Positions 1-6,450 of a stretch of DNA of 10,891 bases are shown in pieces. The translations under genes were made by a program, and so were the position numbers. Numbering within the stretch: position 1 is the stretch's first letter; every line of letters starts with the position of its first letter. The stretch spans positions 1 through 10,891 of the forward strand of contig CAYJLC010000062.1 in NCBI GenBank assembly GCA_964370735.1, read 5' to 3'. This DNA is from CAYJLC01 sp964370735. GTDB taxonomy: Bacteria; Bacillota; Clostridia; Oscillospirales; Butyricicoccaceae. The notes beneath the pieces are model-generated. The model saw only the letters and a list, made by a program, of their open reading frames with translations, was not told the origin of the DNA and did no database searches.

Positions 1-48
1 ATTATACCCTAAATACAACAAGTAAGACAATAACGTACTTTTTTGTAC

Positions 49-390
49 CTATAAATCCTCAAGCGTGATTTCGTTTTCGCTGGCATATTCTTTTGAAAAA
101 TTGCAAAATCCCTCTACAAGTGGAATTAGCCCCTTGTACTGTGTCGACAGAGAATATTCAACATTTAGTGGTTTTTCACACACCACAGTTCGTATTAAGA
201 TATTGCTTTGTTCTAGTTCTTTTAGTTGTGTTATAAGCATTTTGTGGGTTATATCTGGGATGCCTTTTAGAAGTAAAGAAAAGCGATTATCACCATTTAA
301 AATATGCCACAAAATTCTCATTTTCCATTTGCCACCTAATAAATCCATTGATAAAAGAAGTGCACAAGTATATTGTTTTTTAATTTTCAT
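49..390 (-). CDS. HxlR-family winged-helix transcriptional regulator
   Basis: A small cytoplasmic DNA-binding protein of 113 residues, the usual HxlR/MarR-like length. The family pattern is clear: an early Cys (C9), the GGKWK motif (19-23), RFSLLLKGIP (36-45), the recognition-helix region MLITQLKELE (51-60) and the wing-side VEYSLS (77-82). HxlR proteins often sense electrophiles or redox change through the N-terminal Cys, but the ligand here cannot be read from sequence. The start is supported by AAGGA seven bases upstream on the minus strand. The stop is TAG. The gene is transcribed away from the catabolic operons and shares the 339-bp intergenic region with operon A. A palindrome overlapping its own promoter suggests autoregulation. 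Whether it also controls operon A is unknown. Confidence 0.9.
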   Translation of the reverse strand: MKIKKQYTCALLLSMDLLGGKWKMRILWHILNGDNRFSLLLKGIPDITHKMLITQLKELEQSNILIRTVVCEKPLNVEYSLSTQYKGLIPLVEGFCNFSKEYASENEITLEDL

Positions 391-430
391 ATCATAATCC
401 TTACTATAAATTAGCCCAATAGAGCAATAT

Positions 431-459
431 TTGTAATATATATATATATTATATCACAA
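431..459. promoter_or_regulatory. Operator-like AT-rich palindrome at the HxlR promoter
   Basis: The arms TTGTAATAT (431-439) and ATATCACAA (451-459) are inverted repeats with one mismatch in nine, separated by an 11-base AT run. The site covers the -10 element and the probable start of the HxlR-type gene, so a protein bound here would block that promoter. HxlR regulators bind such inverted repeats as dimers, so autorepression is the simplest inference. The alternating AT core makes some symmetry expected by chance; the TTGT/ACAA ends carry the signal. Confidence 0.45.
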
Positions 460-477
460 TGAGAACGATGATTTCAA
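448..477 (-). promoter_or_regulatory. Promoter of the HxlR-type gene
   Basis: Read on the minus strand, TTGAAA (477-472) and TATAAT (453-448) are separated by 18 bases, a good match to a housekeeping sigma-70/SigA promoter. Transcription would begin near 441, giving a leader of about 50 nt before the start codon at 390. The call rests on the consensus match only. Confidence 0.6.
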
Positions 478-590
478 CAAAACTATGTATAAATTTGGCA
501 ACTTATATGGTTGTTTTTAAGTACAATATATTTCAAGTGCAGTTTCGCTTTTAGGATATGTTGTTTTAGGCTTTGTCATGTAGATAAAAT
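464..590. other. Intergenic stretch with nothing recognised
   Basis: This is the middle of the gap between the HxlR-type gene and operon A. I see no gene-sized reading frame, no GC-containing hairpin and no repeat beyond the -35 element of the HxlR promoter at its left edge. An 11-codon frame starting at 485 has no ribosome binding site. Confidence 0.5.
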
Positions 591-638
591 ATAACCCTAA
601 AGGAGTATATAAATGGTAAATTTAGTCAATTGTAATTA
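591..638 (+). repeat. Upstream box of the duplicated promoter module, copy 1
   Basis: These 48 bases align without gaps to 7197-7244 with four mismatches. The last 28 columns (611-638) are identical. Relative to the predicted start near 665, the box spans about -74 to -27, the usual place for an activator site plus the -35 element. It holds the 8-base palindrome TAAATTTA (617-624). The only other copy found lies in front of patA. Confidence 0.8.
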
Positions 639-658
639 TTACAAAAATATAATATAAT
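630..658 (+). promoter_or_regulatory. Promoter of operon A (aldehyde dehydrogenase / gabT / alcohol dehydrogenase)
   Basis: TTGTAA (630-635) and TATAAT (653-658) are separated by exactly 17 bases. The copy in front of patA has the same two hexamers and the same spacing although the 17-base spacer differs. That is the pattern expected if the two hexamers are selected as a promoter. Transcription should begin near 664-666, directly before the hairpin at 671-699. TTGTAAT and ATTACAA around 630-644 also form a small inverted repeat unique to this copy. Confidence 0.75.
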
Positions 659-670
659 AAATTATGCAAT

Positions 671-706
671 GGGGCTGATACTTAAAAGGTATTAGCCTCT
701 TTTTTT
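671..706 (+). terminator. Start-proximal intrinsic terminator (attenuator), copy 1
   Basis: GGGGCTGATAC (671-681) pairs with GTATTAGCCTC (689-699) in an 11-bp stem with two G-U pairs and a 7-base loop. A run of seven T follows (700-706), the classic intrinsic terminator. It lies between the predicted start of transcription (about 665) and the aldehyde dehydrogenase gene at 730, so the default transcript would be only about 42 nt. No + strand gene lies upstream, so it cannot be an ordinary operon end. A conditional attenuator, or a short RNA made from this promoter, are the two readings. Confidence 0.75.
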
Positions 707-729
707 ATTAGGTTAGAAAGGTTGGCAAT

Positions 730-2211
730 ATGGAAAAGAAAAAAATGTATATTGGTGGCGAGTGGGTTAAATCTACATCAGATAAAATGATAGAAATAGA
801 AAATCCAGCGACTAAAGAAATTATAGCGTATGCCTATGAAAGCAGTATAGAAGATACTGAAAAAGCTATAAAATCTGCAAAAGAATCCTTTTACAAAACT
901 CGTGAGTGGAGAGATTTAGACTCGCAGACTAGAGCGAATAAACTACTTGAAATTGCCGATTTAATAGAGGCAGAACTCGACGAATTTGCAAGTCTTGACT
1001 GCATAGAATGTGGCAAACCTTTAAGGGAAGCCGAGGGCGATATTTCTGATGGAATACATACATTTAGATATTATGCAGGACTTATTAAAACACCTACTGG
1101 TGGTGTTTATGATGTAAATGATGGCTTTGGAAAAATGCATTCGTACACTGTGCACGAACCTGTCGGAGTTTGCGCTGAAATAACTCCTTGGAACTATCCT
1201 TTCCTTATGGCGTGTTGGAAACTTGCACCGTCTTTAGCTGCTGGTAACAGCGTTGTTTTTAAACCTGCAAACGAAACAATGCTTTCTGTGATTAAACTTT
1301 TTGAAATTTTTGATAAAGTAAATATGCCAAAAGGCTCGGTAAACCTTGTTATGGGCGATGGGGCAATTGTCGGTGATTATATGGCAAAATCTAAAGATGT
1401 CGACATGATAACTTTCACTGGAAGTACAGCAGTTGGCAAACTTATTATGCAAAATGCTGCAACAAATATTAAAAAAATCGGTTTAGAGCTTGGTGGAAAA
1501 TCGCCAAATATCGTTTTTGCTGATTGCGATTTTGAGGCTGCTATCGAATGGGCGATGATTGGTATTTTCTTTAATCAAGGAGAAGTTTGCTCTGCTGGGT
1601 CGAGGCTTATTATCGAAGAAAGTATTAAAGATAAGTTTGTAAAAAGGCTTTCGGAACGTGCAAAAAATATGATGATTGGAAACCCACTTAATAACCCAGA
1701 TATGGGAGCAATTGTTTCTAAAAAGCAGTTTGACAGAGTGCTTTCTTATATCGAAAAAGGAAAAGCTGAGGGTGCGACACTTGTTTGTGGTGGCGAGGCT
1801 TACACTGACGGTGAATGTGCAAACGGATATTTTATAAAGCCTACGATTTTTGATGATTGCACTCGTGATATGACTATCGTTCGTGAAGAAATTTTCGGAC
1901 CAGTTGTGACAGTTCAGACTTTTAAGACAAAAGAAGAAGCAATTGAAATGGCAAATGACACGGAATATGGTCTTGCTGGTGGAGTGTTTACAAGCGATAT
2001 CACGACAGCGCTGACTGTTATAAAAGAAATTCGTGCAGGCATCACTTGGATTAACTGCTATAACCCAACATTTAACGAAGCACCTTGGGGTGGGTATAAA
2101 ATGAGTGGTATAGGCAGAGAACTTGGTGTGAATGGACTTGAAGAATATAGAGAAACAAAGCAAATTAATATAAATTTATCAAAAGGCCCTATCGGTTGGT
2201 ATGAAAATTAA
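730..2211 (+). CDS. NAD(P)-dependent aldehyde dehydrogenase, probable 4-aminobutanal dehydrogenase (betaine-aldehyde-dehydrogenase type)
   Basis: A 493-residue cytosolic aldehyde dehydrogenase, full length for the superfamily. Visible landmarks are the oxyanion Asn in TPWNYP (N155), the cofactor Lys in FKPA (K178), the Rossmann-loop FTGSTAVG (229-236), the general-base Glu in LELGGK (E253) and the nucleophile in FNQGEVCSAG (C287). EEIFGPV and the PWGGYKMSGIGRE tail are also present. Overall it most resembles GbsA/BADH-type enzymes, which act on amino-aldehydes. With gabT next and patA in the same locus, the best inferred reaction is 4-aminobutanal to GABA with NAD+ reduction. Betaine aldehyde or another amino-aldehyde remains possible. 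AGAAAGG (715-721) gives a good ribosome binding site. It is the first gene of operon A, and gabT starts 15 bases after its stop. Confidence 0.9.
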   Translation: MEKKKMYIGGEWVKSTSDKMIEIENPATKEIIAYAYESSIEDTEKAIKSAKESFYKTREWRDLDSQTRANKLLEIADLIEAELDEFASLDCIECGKPLREAEGDISDGIHTFRYYAGLIKTPTGGVYDVNDGFGKMHSYTVHEPVGVCAEITPWNYPFLMACWKLAPSLAAGNSVVFKPANETMLSVIKLFEIFDKVNMPKGSVNLVMGDGAIVGDYMAKSKDVDMITFTGSTAVGKLIMQNAATNIKKIGLELGGKSPNIVFADCDFEAAIEWAMIGIFFNQGEVCSAGSRLIIEESIKDKFVKRLSERAKNMMIGNPLNNPDMGAIVSKKQFDRVLSYIEKGKAEGATLVCGGEAYTDGECANGYFIKPTIFDDCTRDMTIVREEIFGPVVTVQTFKTKEEAIEMANDTEYGLAGGVFTSDITTALTVIKEIRAGITWINCYNPTFNEAPWGGYKMSGIGRELGVNGLEEYRETKQININLSKGPIGWYEN

Positions 2212-2226
2212 TTTAGGAGAAGAAAA

Positions 2227-3594
2227 ATGTTAAGAGATAGTTTACCTAGCGTTGCTGGAACTGTTCCAGGAAAAAACGCACAAGAATTGCTTAAAAGAAG
2301 AAATAAAAACATTCCAAATGCACTCTGTGGTACATTATACCCGATTTGTATAAAGCGTGGCGAAGGAGCGATGCTAGAAGATGTTGATGGAAATGTATTT
2401 ATTGATTTCGTAGGTGGGGTCGGTGTTTTAAATATCGGATATTCACACCCAGAAGTTATAGAAGCTGTTAAAACTCAGTCGGAAAAATATTTCCATACTT
2501 TTATAAGTGTTGTAACCCACGAAGGCTATGTTGAACTTGCTGAAAAATTCAATCAAATGATGCCTTGTAAGGGCGAGAAAAAGCGTACATATTTTTCAAA
2601 TTCAGGTGCAGAGGCAGACGAAAATGCAATTAAAATTGCAAAAGCATATACAAAACGCTCTAATATAATTTGTTTTTCAGGGGCTTTTCATGGCAGAACT
2701 AATTTAACGATGGAGCTTACAGCAAATAAAATATATTCAAGAGGAATGGGACCGTTTCCGTCGGGGATTTATCGCGCTGAATATCCTTATTTATATAGAG
2801 CACCAAAGGGTTATACGAAAGATGAGGCGATTGATTTTTATGTGAAAAAACTTGAGCTTGTATTTCGTGAACAAACACCAGCAAACGAAGTTGCAGCTAT
2901 TATAATAGAGCCACTTCAAGGCGAAGGTGGGTTTATTCCTGCTCCGATTGAATGGGTGAAAGCTGTTAGAAAAATTTGTGACGACAATGGAATTTTAATG
3001 ATTTCTGACGAAGTTCAAACTGGAAACTGCCGAACTGGTAGATATTTTGCGTCAGAATATTGGGCAGAGGCTGACGCGGCTCCTGATATTATTACAACGG
3101 CAAAGTCAATGGGTGCTGGTCTTCCTATTAGTGCGATTACAGCGAGCGAGGAAATTATGAACTCGGCTTTAGCGGGAACTATCGGTGGAACATATGCTGG
3201 AAATCCACTCGCGTGTGCAGCAGCTTTAAAAACAATTGAAATTATGAAACGCGATAACTTTGTCGCTCGTGCAAATAAAATCGCTGATATTGTAAATAAA
3301 CGATATGAAGATTTTGCTAAAAAGTTCGATGTTGTCGGTGAATATCGTGGTTTAGGGGCGATGATTGGAATTGAATTTGTAAAAAATCGCGAAACGAAAG
3401 AGCCTTTCGGCGAGCTTGTGACATCAGTTGTGAAAAAAGCACTTCAAAAGGGGCTTATAATCGAGGGTGCTGGACTTTATGGGAACGTTATCAGATTTTT
3501 AGCACCAATTGTTATAACTGATGAGCAATTAATTAAAGGTCTTGATATTTTTGAAGAGTGTATCAAAGAAACTCTGGCAGAAATTCGAGGTTAG
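2227..3594 (+). CDS. gabT: Class III PLP aminotransferase, probable 4-aminobutyrate aminotransferase
   Basis: A 455-residue class III aminotransferase. It would move the amino group of GABA to 2-oxoglutarate, giving succinate semialdehyde and glutamate. Family marks in order: FIDFVGGVGVLNIGYSHP (58-75), NSGAEA (125-130, phosphate contacts), SGAFHGRT (151-158), EPLQGEGG (228-235), SDEVQTG (260-266, with D261 for the pyridine nitrogen), the Schiff-base lysine in TAKSMGAGLP (K293), and GGTYAGNP (320-327). The segment around 174-191 (GPFPSGIYRAEYPYLYR) resembles GabT enzymes and sets it apart from the PatA-type protein at 7338. AGGAGA (2215-2220) is the ribosome binding site. Only one base separates its TAG stop from the next gene, suggesting translational coupling. 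Substrate is inferred from similarity and context; a related omega-amino acid is possible. Confidence 0.88.
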   Translation: MLRDSLPSVAGTVPGKNAQELLKRRNKNIPNALCGTLYPICIKRGEGAMLEDVDGNVFIDFVGGVGVLNIGYSHPEVIEAVKTQSEKYFHTFISVVTHEGYVELAEKFNQMMPCKGEKKRTYFSNSGAEADENAIKIAKAYTKRSNIICFSGAFHGRTNLTMELTANKIYSRGMGPFPSGIYRAEYPYLYRAPKGYTKDEAIDFYVKKLELVFREQTPANEVAAIIIEPLQGEGGFIPAPIEWVKAVRKICDDNGILMISDEVQTGNCRTGRYFASEYWAEADAAPDIITTAKSMGAGLPISAITASEEIMNSALAGTIGGTYAGNPLACAAALKTIEIMKRDNFVARANKIADIVNKRYEDFAKKFDVVGEYRGLGAMIGIEFVKNRETKEPFGELVTSVVKKALQKGLIIEGAGLYGNVIRFLAPIVITDEQLIKGLDIFEECIKETLAEIRG

Positions 3595-3595
3595 T

Positions 3596-4726
3596 ATGGA
3601 TTTTAATTATTATTTGCCTGTAAATATATTTTTTGGTCGTGGAAAAATAGGACTTCTCGGCGAAAAAACTGCGACTTATGGAAAAAATGCATTAATTGTC
3701 ACTGGGAGAACTAGCACAAAGAAAACAGGTCTTTTAGACAAGGCTATTAAATTATTAGAGAAAAGCAACATTCAAGTCACAGTTTTTGATGAAGTAGAAC
3801 CAAATCCTCTAACAAAAACTGCGATAGATGGTGCAAATATTGCAAAAGAAAAGGAAATCGATGTTATAGTTGCCTTAGGTGGTGGAAGTGTCCTTGATTG
3901 CGCTAAAGGGATTGCGTTTATCACAAAAAATGATGGCGATATTAACGATTATATCTTCGCACGAAAACAAAGCGACGAGGCTTTGCCTATTATTGCAGTG
4001 ACAACAACTTGCGGAACAGGGAGCGAGGGCAATGGTTTTGCTGTTTTGACTAACGAAGAAACAGGAGATAAAAAATCACTTAGATGTTCGGCTATTGTTC
4101 CGAAAGTGTCGATTTTAGACTCGACTTTAATGGAAACCATGCCAAAATCGGTGTTAGCATCGGTTGGATTTGATGCTTTTTGTCATAATATGGAGGCGTA
4201 TCTTGCGAAAAATGCACAACCTTTTACAGATATGATGGCGAAGGTTGGAATGGAGCTTATACATAAAAGTTTGCTTAAAATATATAATGGAACTGGTAGT
4301 GGGGAAGACTGGGATAATGTAGCACTAGCAAGTTTGCTTGGTGGAATGGTGATAAATACGGCTGGAGTTACTGTCGCACATGGCTTAGAGCATCCTGCAA
4401 GTGGATTTTATAATCTGGTGCATGGAAAAGGGCTTTCTGCACTGACACCTGTTATTATGAAGCGCACTGTGCATAAAGCAAAGGAAAAATGCACAGTTAT
4501 TTCAAAATGCCTTGGTGGGACTGATTACACAGATTGCGTGGAAAAAATTGAAAATTTGATTTCAAGCCTTAATTTAAACGAAACGCTAGGCGAACAAGGA
4601 GTTCCGACAGACTCTATCGATAAAATGTATGAAAACTATATGAAAGTATCGATTTCAAGTCATAATAATTTTGCAGTTTTATTTACAGAAGAAGAAATCA
4701 AGGAAATATATAAAGAGAGCTTATAA
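3596..4726 (+). CDS. Iron-containing alcohol dehydrogenase, probable succinate semialdehyde reductase / 4-hydroxybutyrate dehydrogenase
   Basis: A 376-residue group III (Fe-dependent) alcohol dehydrogenase. I chose the start at 3596 over an in-frame ATG at 3542, which lies inside gabT: GAGG at 3587-3590 is well placed, and the protein then begins with the family-like FNYYLPVNIFFGRGKIGLL. NAD(P) binding is shown by GGGS (95-98) and TTCGTGSE (137-144). The metal ligands expected from the E. coli FucO pattern are all present: D193 and H197 in FDAFCH, H262 in AHGLEHP, and H276 in NLVHG. Placed directly after gabT, it is inferred to reduce succinate semialdehyde to 4-hydroxybutyrate. It is not an obvious close match to the C. 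kluyveri 4HbD protein as I remember it, so a butanol- or propanediol-type specificity cannot be excluded. It is the last gene of operon A, and no GC-rich terminator follows. Confidence 0.87.
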   Translation: MDFNYYLPVNIFFGRGKIGLLGEKTATYGKNALIVTGRTSTKKTGLLDKAIKLLEKSNIQVTVFDEVEPNPLTKTAIDGANIAKEKEIDVIVALGGGSVLDCAKGIAFITKNDGDINDYIFARKQSDEALPIIAVTTTCGTGSEGNGFAVLTNEETGDKKSLRCSAIVPKVSILDSTLMETMPKSVLASVGFDAFCHNMEAYLAKNAQPFTDMMAKVGMELIHKSLLKIYNGTGSGEDWDNVALASLLGGMVINTAGVTVAHGLEHPASGFYNLVHGKGLSALTPVIMKRTVHKAKEKCTVISKCLGGTDYTDCVEKIENLISSLNLNETLGEQGVPTDSIDKMYENYMKVSISSHNNFAVLFTEEEIKEIYKESL

Positions 4727-4733
4727 GAAAAAT

Positions 4734-4762
4734 TTGCAAAATTTATAAAAATATGCTAATAT
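4734..4762 (+). promoter_or_regulatory. Promoter of operon B (aguB)
   Basis: TTGCAA (4734-4739) and TAATAT (4757-4762) are separated by 17 bases, starting 8 bases after the alcohol dehydrogenase stop. Transcription would begin near 4769. There is no copy of the 591/7197 box here, so operon B is probably controlled differently from operons A and C. Read-through from operon A is also possible because no terminator lies between them. Confidence 0.6.
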
Positions 4763-4768
4763 ATATCT

Positions 4769-4941
4769 TGTGGATATTACCTGAAAGTAGCAGATAAATG
4801 GTGCGATAGGCTCATTGTATTTGTTATCACTTAGAGTTATGATATAGATATAGATTGGTCAAATTTCAAGCATTTAAAAACTGGTATAAAACCATTTTAA
4901 TAGTTGTTTTATGCCTTTATTAAAAAGGAATGGTCATATTT
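4769..4941 (+). promoter_or_regulatory. Long leader of operon B with potential RNA structure
   Basis: About 170 nt lie between the predicted start and aguB. Two pairings can be seen. Between roughly 4796 and 4830, GATA..TATC and AATG..CATT flank a loop containing GTGCGATAGGCT. At 4870-4914, GCAT..ATGC and AACT..AGTT form an imperfect stem closing over a small GGT..ACC hairpin. No T-run terminator follows, so any control would act on translation or RNA stability. I do not recognise a known riboswitch class. The structures are short and AT-rich, so this is weak evidence. Confidence 0.35.
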
Positions 4942-5799
4942 ATGAGAAAAATTAAAGTTTCAGCGACACAAATGGTGTGTAGTAATAATATAGACGAAAA
5001 TATTGCAAAAGCCGAAAAACTTGTCCGTCTTGCTCACAAAGATGGTGCGAATATTGTTTTAATTCAGGAATTATTCGAAACAGAGTATTTCTGCAAAAAG
5101 CATAAATTCGAGTATTTCGATTTGGCGACAGAAGTTAAAAGCAACAAGGCGATAAATCACTTTAAAGATATAGCAAAAGAATTAGAAATGGTAATTCCAA
5201 TTAGTTTTTTTGAAAAACATGGAAACACTTGCTTTAATTCGCTTGCGATGATTGATGCTACTGGTGAAGTTTTGGGTGTTTATAGAAAAACTCATATCCC
5301 AGATGGCTTGCCTTATGGCGAGAAATTTTATTTTTCACCTGGGGACACTGGATTTAAAGTATGGGACACAAAATTCGGTAAAATAGGTGTCGGCATTTGT
5401 TGGGACCAGTGGTTTCCAGAAACAGCAAGGGCGATGGCTTTAATGGGTGCTGAAATATTACTTTACCCAACGGCAATCGGCAGCGAGCCTACTTTAATTC
5501 GCGATTCGATGAAACACTGGCAAAATGCAATGCGTGGTCACGCAGCTGCAAATTTAATCCCAGTTGTAGCGTCAAACAGAATTGGAAGAGAAGTTGACGA
5601 AGATGCAGAAATCACGTTTTACGGTTCGTCTTTTATTACTGATTGTTTCGGTGAAAAGGTATGAGAGGCTGACAGAACGACGGAATGTGTTTTAACGCAT
5701 GAATTTGACTTAGATGAAATTGCAAAAACACGAGTAGAGTGGGGAGTATTTCGAGATAGAAGACCTGAAATGTATGAAATACTCACGACACATGGTTAA
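4942..5799 (+). CDS. aguB: N-carbamoylputrescine amidase (nitrilase superfamily), interrupted by one in-frame TGA
   Basis: It hydrolyses N-carbamoylputrescine to putrescine, CO2 and ammonia. The catalytic triad of the carbon-nitrogen hydrolases is complete: E43 in IQELFET, K116 in YRKTHIPDG and C153 in GICWDQWFPE. Other AguB-like marks are KFYFSPGDTGF, YPTAIGSEP and SNRIGRE. I prefer the start at 4942 (MRKIKVSATQM), where similarity to the family begins; the ATG at 4930 overlaps the AAGGAA ribosome binding site. Codon 241 is TGA (5662-5664). In the same frame the next 44 codons (5665-5796) encode an intact AguB tail, EADRTTECVLTHEFDLDEI then WGVFRDRRPEMY, ending in TAA at 5797. With the TGA read, the protein is 285 residues, the family length; without it, 240. 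Nonsense mutation, sequencing error and read-through are all open. Confidence 0.85.
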
Positions 5800-5820
5800 A
5801 AATTGATGGAGGGATAAATT

Positions 5821-6438
5821 ATGAAAAAGAAATATGTAATCACAATTTCAAGAGAATTCGGTAGTTTAGGTCGTCCTATTGCTCAAAAAATGAGCGAAAA
5901 ATTAGGCATTGAGTTCTATGATAGAGATATTGTAGACGAGGCTGCAAAAAAATTAAACCTTCCAGTATCTTCTGTTGAAGAACAAGAGGAAACAGCGAAA
6001 AAACTTGAAACAAATTCATTTTTTAGAATGGCTTTTCCACTAGGACGCGATAAAGCAACGAATGTTCAAGACGATATTTTTAAAGCACAAGAAAATATTA
6101 TTAAATTTTTAGTAGAAAAAGAGTCTTGTATAGTTGTTGGTAGATGTTCGGATTTTATTTTAAGCGAGCACCCTAACAGTATGCACATATATATCTATGC
6201 ACCTTTTTCTGCTAGAGTTAAAAATTCTATAAAAGAACTTGGGATAGATGAAGATAAAGCTTCTAAAATGGTTTATGAAGTCGACGAGGCAAGAATGGCG
6301 TATCATATTCATTATGCAGGATTTAAGCCAGATGACAAACAATTTAAAGACATAATGATTGACAGTAGTTTTTTAGGAATAGATGGAACAGTTGACTTTT
6401 TAGTGGATGCTGTTAAACGAAAATTTGATTTAGATTAG
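5821..6438 (+). CDS. Cytidylate-kinase-like P-loop protein, paralogue 1
   Basis: A 205-residue cytoplasmic protein of the cytidylate-kinase-like family (Pfam Cytidylate_kin2 type), distinct from the housekeeping Cmk. The N-terminal nucleotide-binding region reads ISREFGSLGRPIA (about 9-21), followed by YDRDIVDEAAKKL; the usual family form as I recall it is FGSGGREI, so the loop is altered. IVVGRCSDFIL (about 104-114), the IYIYAP strand and the C-terminal DSSFLGIDGTVDFLVDAV are well kept. It shares about two thirds of its residues with the protein at 10135. GGAGGG (5808-5813) is a strong ribosome binding site. It lies between aguB and the LuxR-type regulator. No role for such a kinase in polyamine breakdown is established; the substrate is unknown. 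Confidence 0.85.
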   Translation: MKKKYVITISREFGSLGRPIAQKMSEKLGIEFYDRDIVDEAAKKLNLPVSSVEEQEETAKKLETNSFFRMAFPLGRDKATNVQDDIFKAQENIIKFLVEKESCIVVGRCSDFILSEHPNSMHIYIYAPFSARVKNSIKELGIDEDKASKMVYEVDEARMAYHIHYAGFKPDDKQFKDIMIDSSFLGIDGTVDFLVDAVKRKFDLD

Positions 6439-6450
6439 TTAGGAGAAAGT

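Noticed and set aside
1..48. GTAC-T6-GTAC hairpin as terminator of the HxlR-type gene.
   Set aside because: The stem is only 4-5 bp and no T run follows on the minus strand.
613..657. A small reading frame (MVNLVNCNYYKNII) with an AAAGGAG site upstream, and a 9-codon counterpart (MVNLVNCNY) at 7219, suggesting a leader peptide.
   Set aside because: The shared codons are identical at nucleotide level and overlap the -35 element, so there is no sign of selection on the protein. Copy 2 lacks a ribosome binding site, and the predicted transcript starts downstream of the frame.
1483..2163. A 226-codon open frame on the minus strand inside the aldehyde dehydrogenase gene.
   Set aside because: It is the antisense shadow of a well-conserved gene, with a low-complexity, Cys/Phe/His-rich product unlike any family I know.
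3542..3595. Upstream in-frame ATG extending the alcohol dehydrogenase by 18 residues.
   Set aside because: It lies within gabT in another frame, has no ribosome binding site, and the extra residues do not resemble the family's N terminus.
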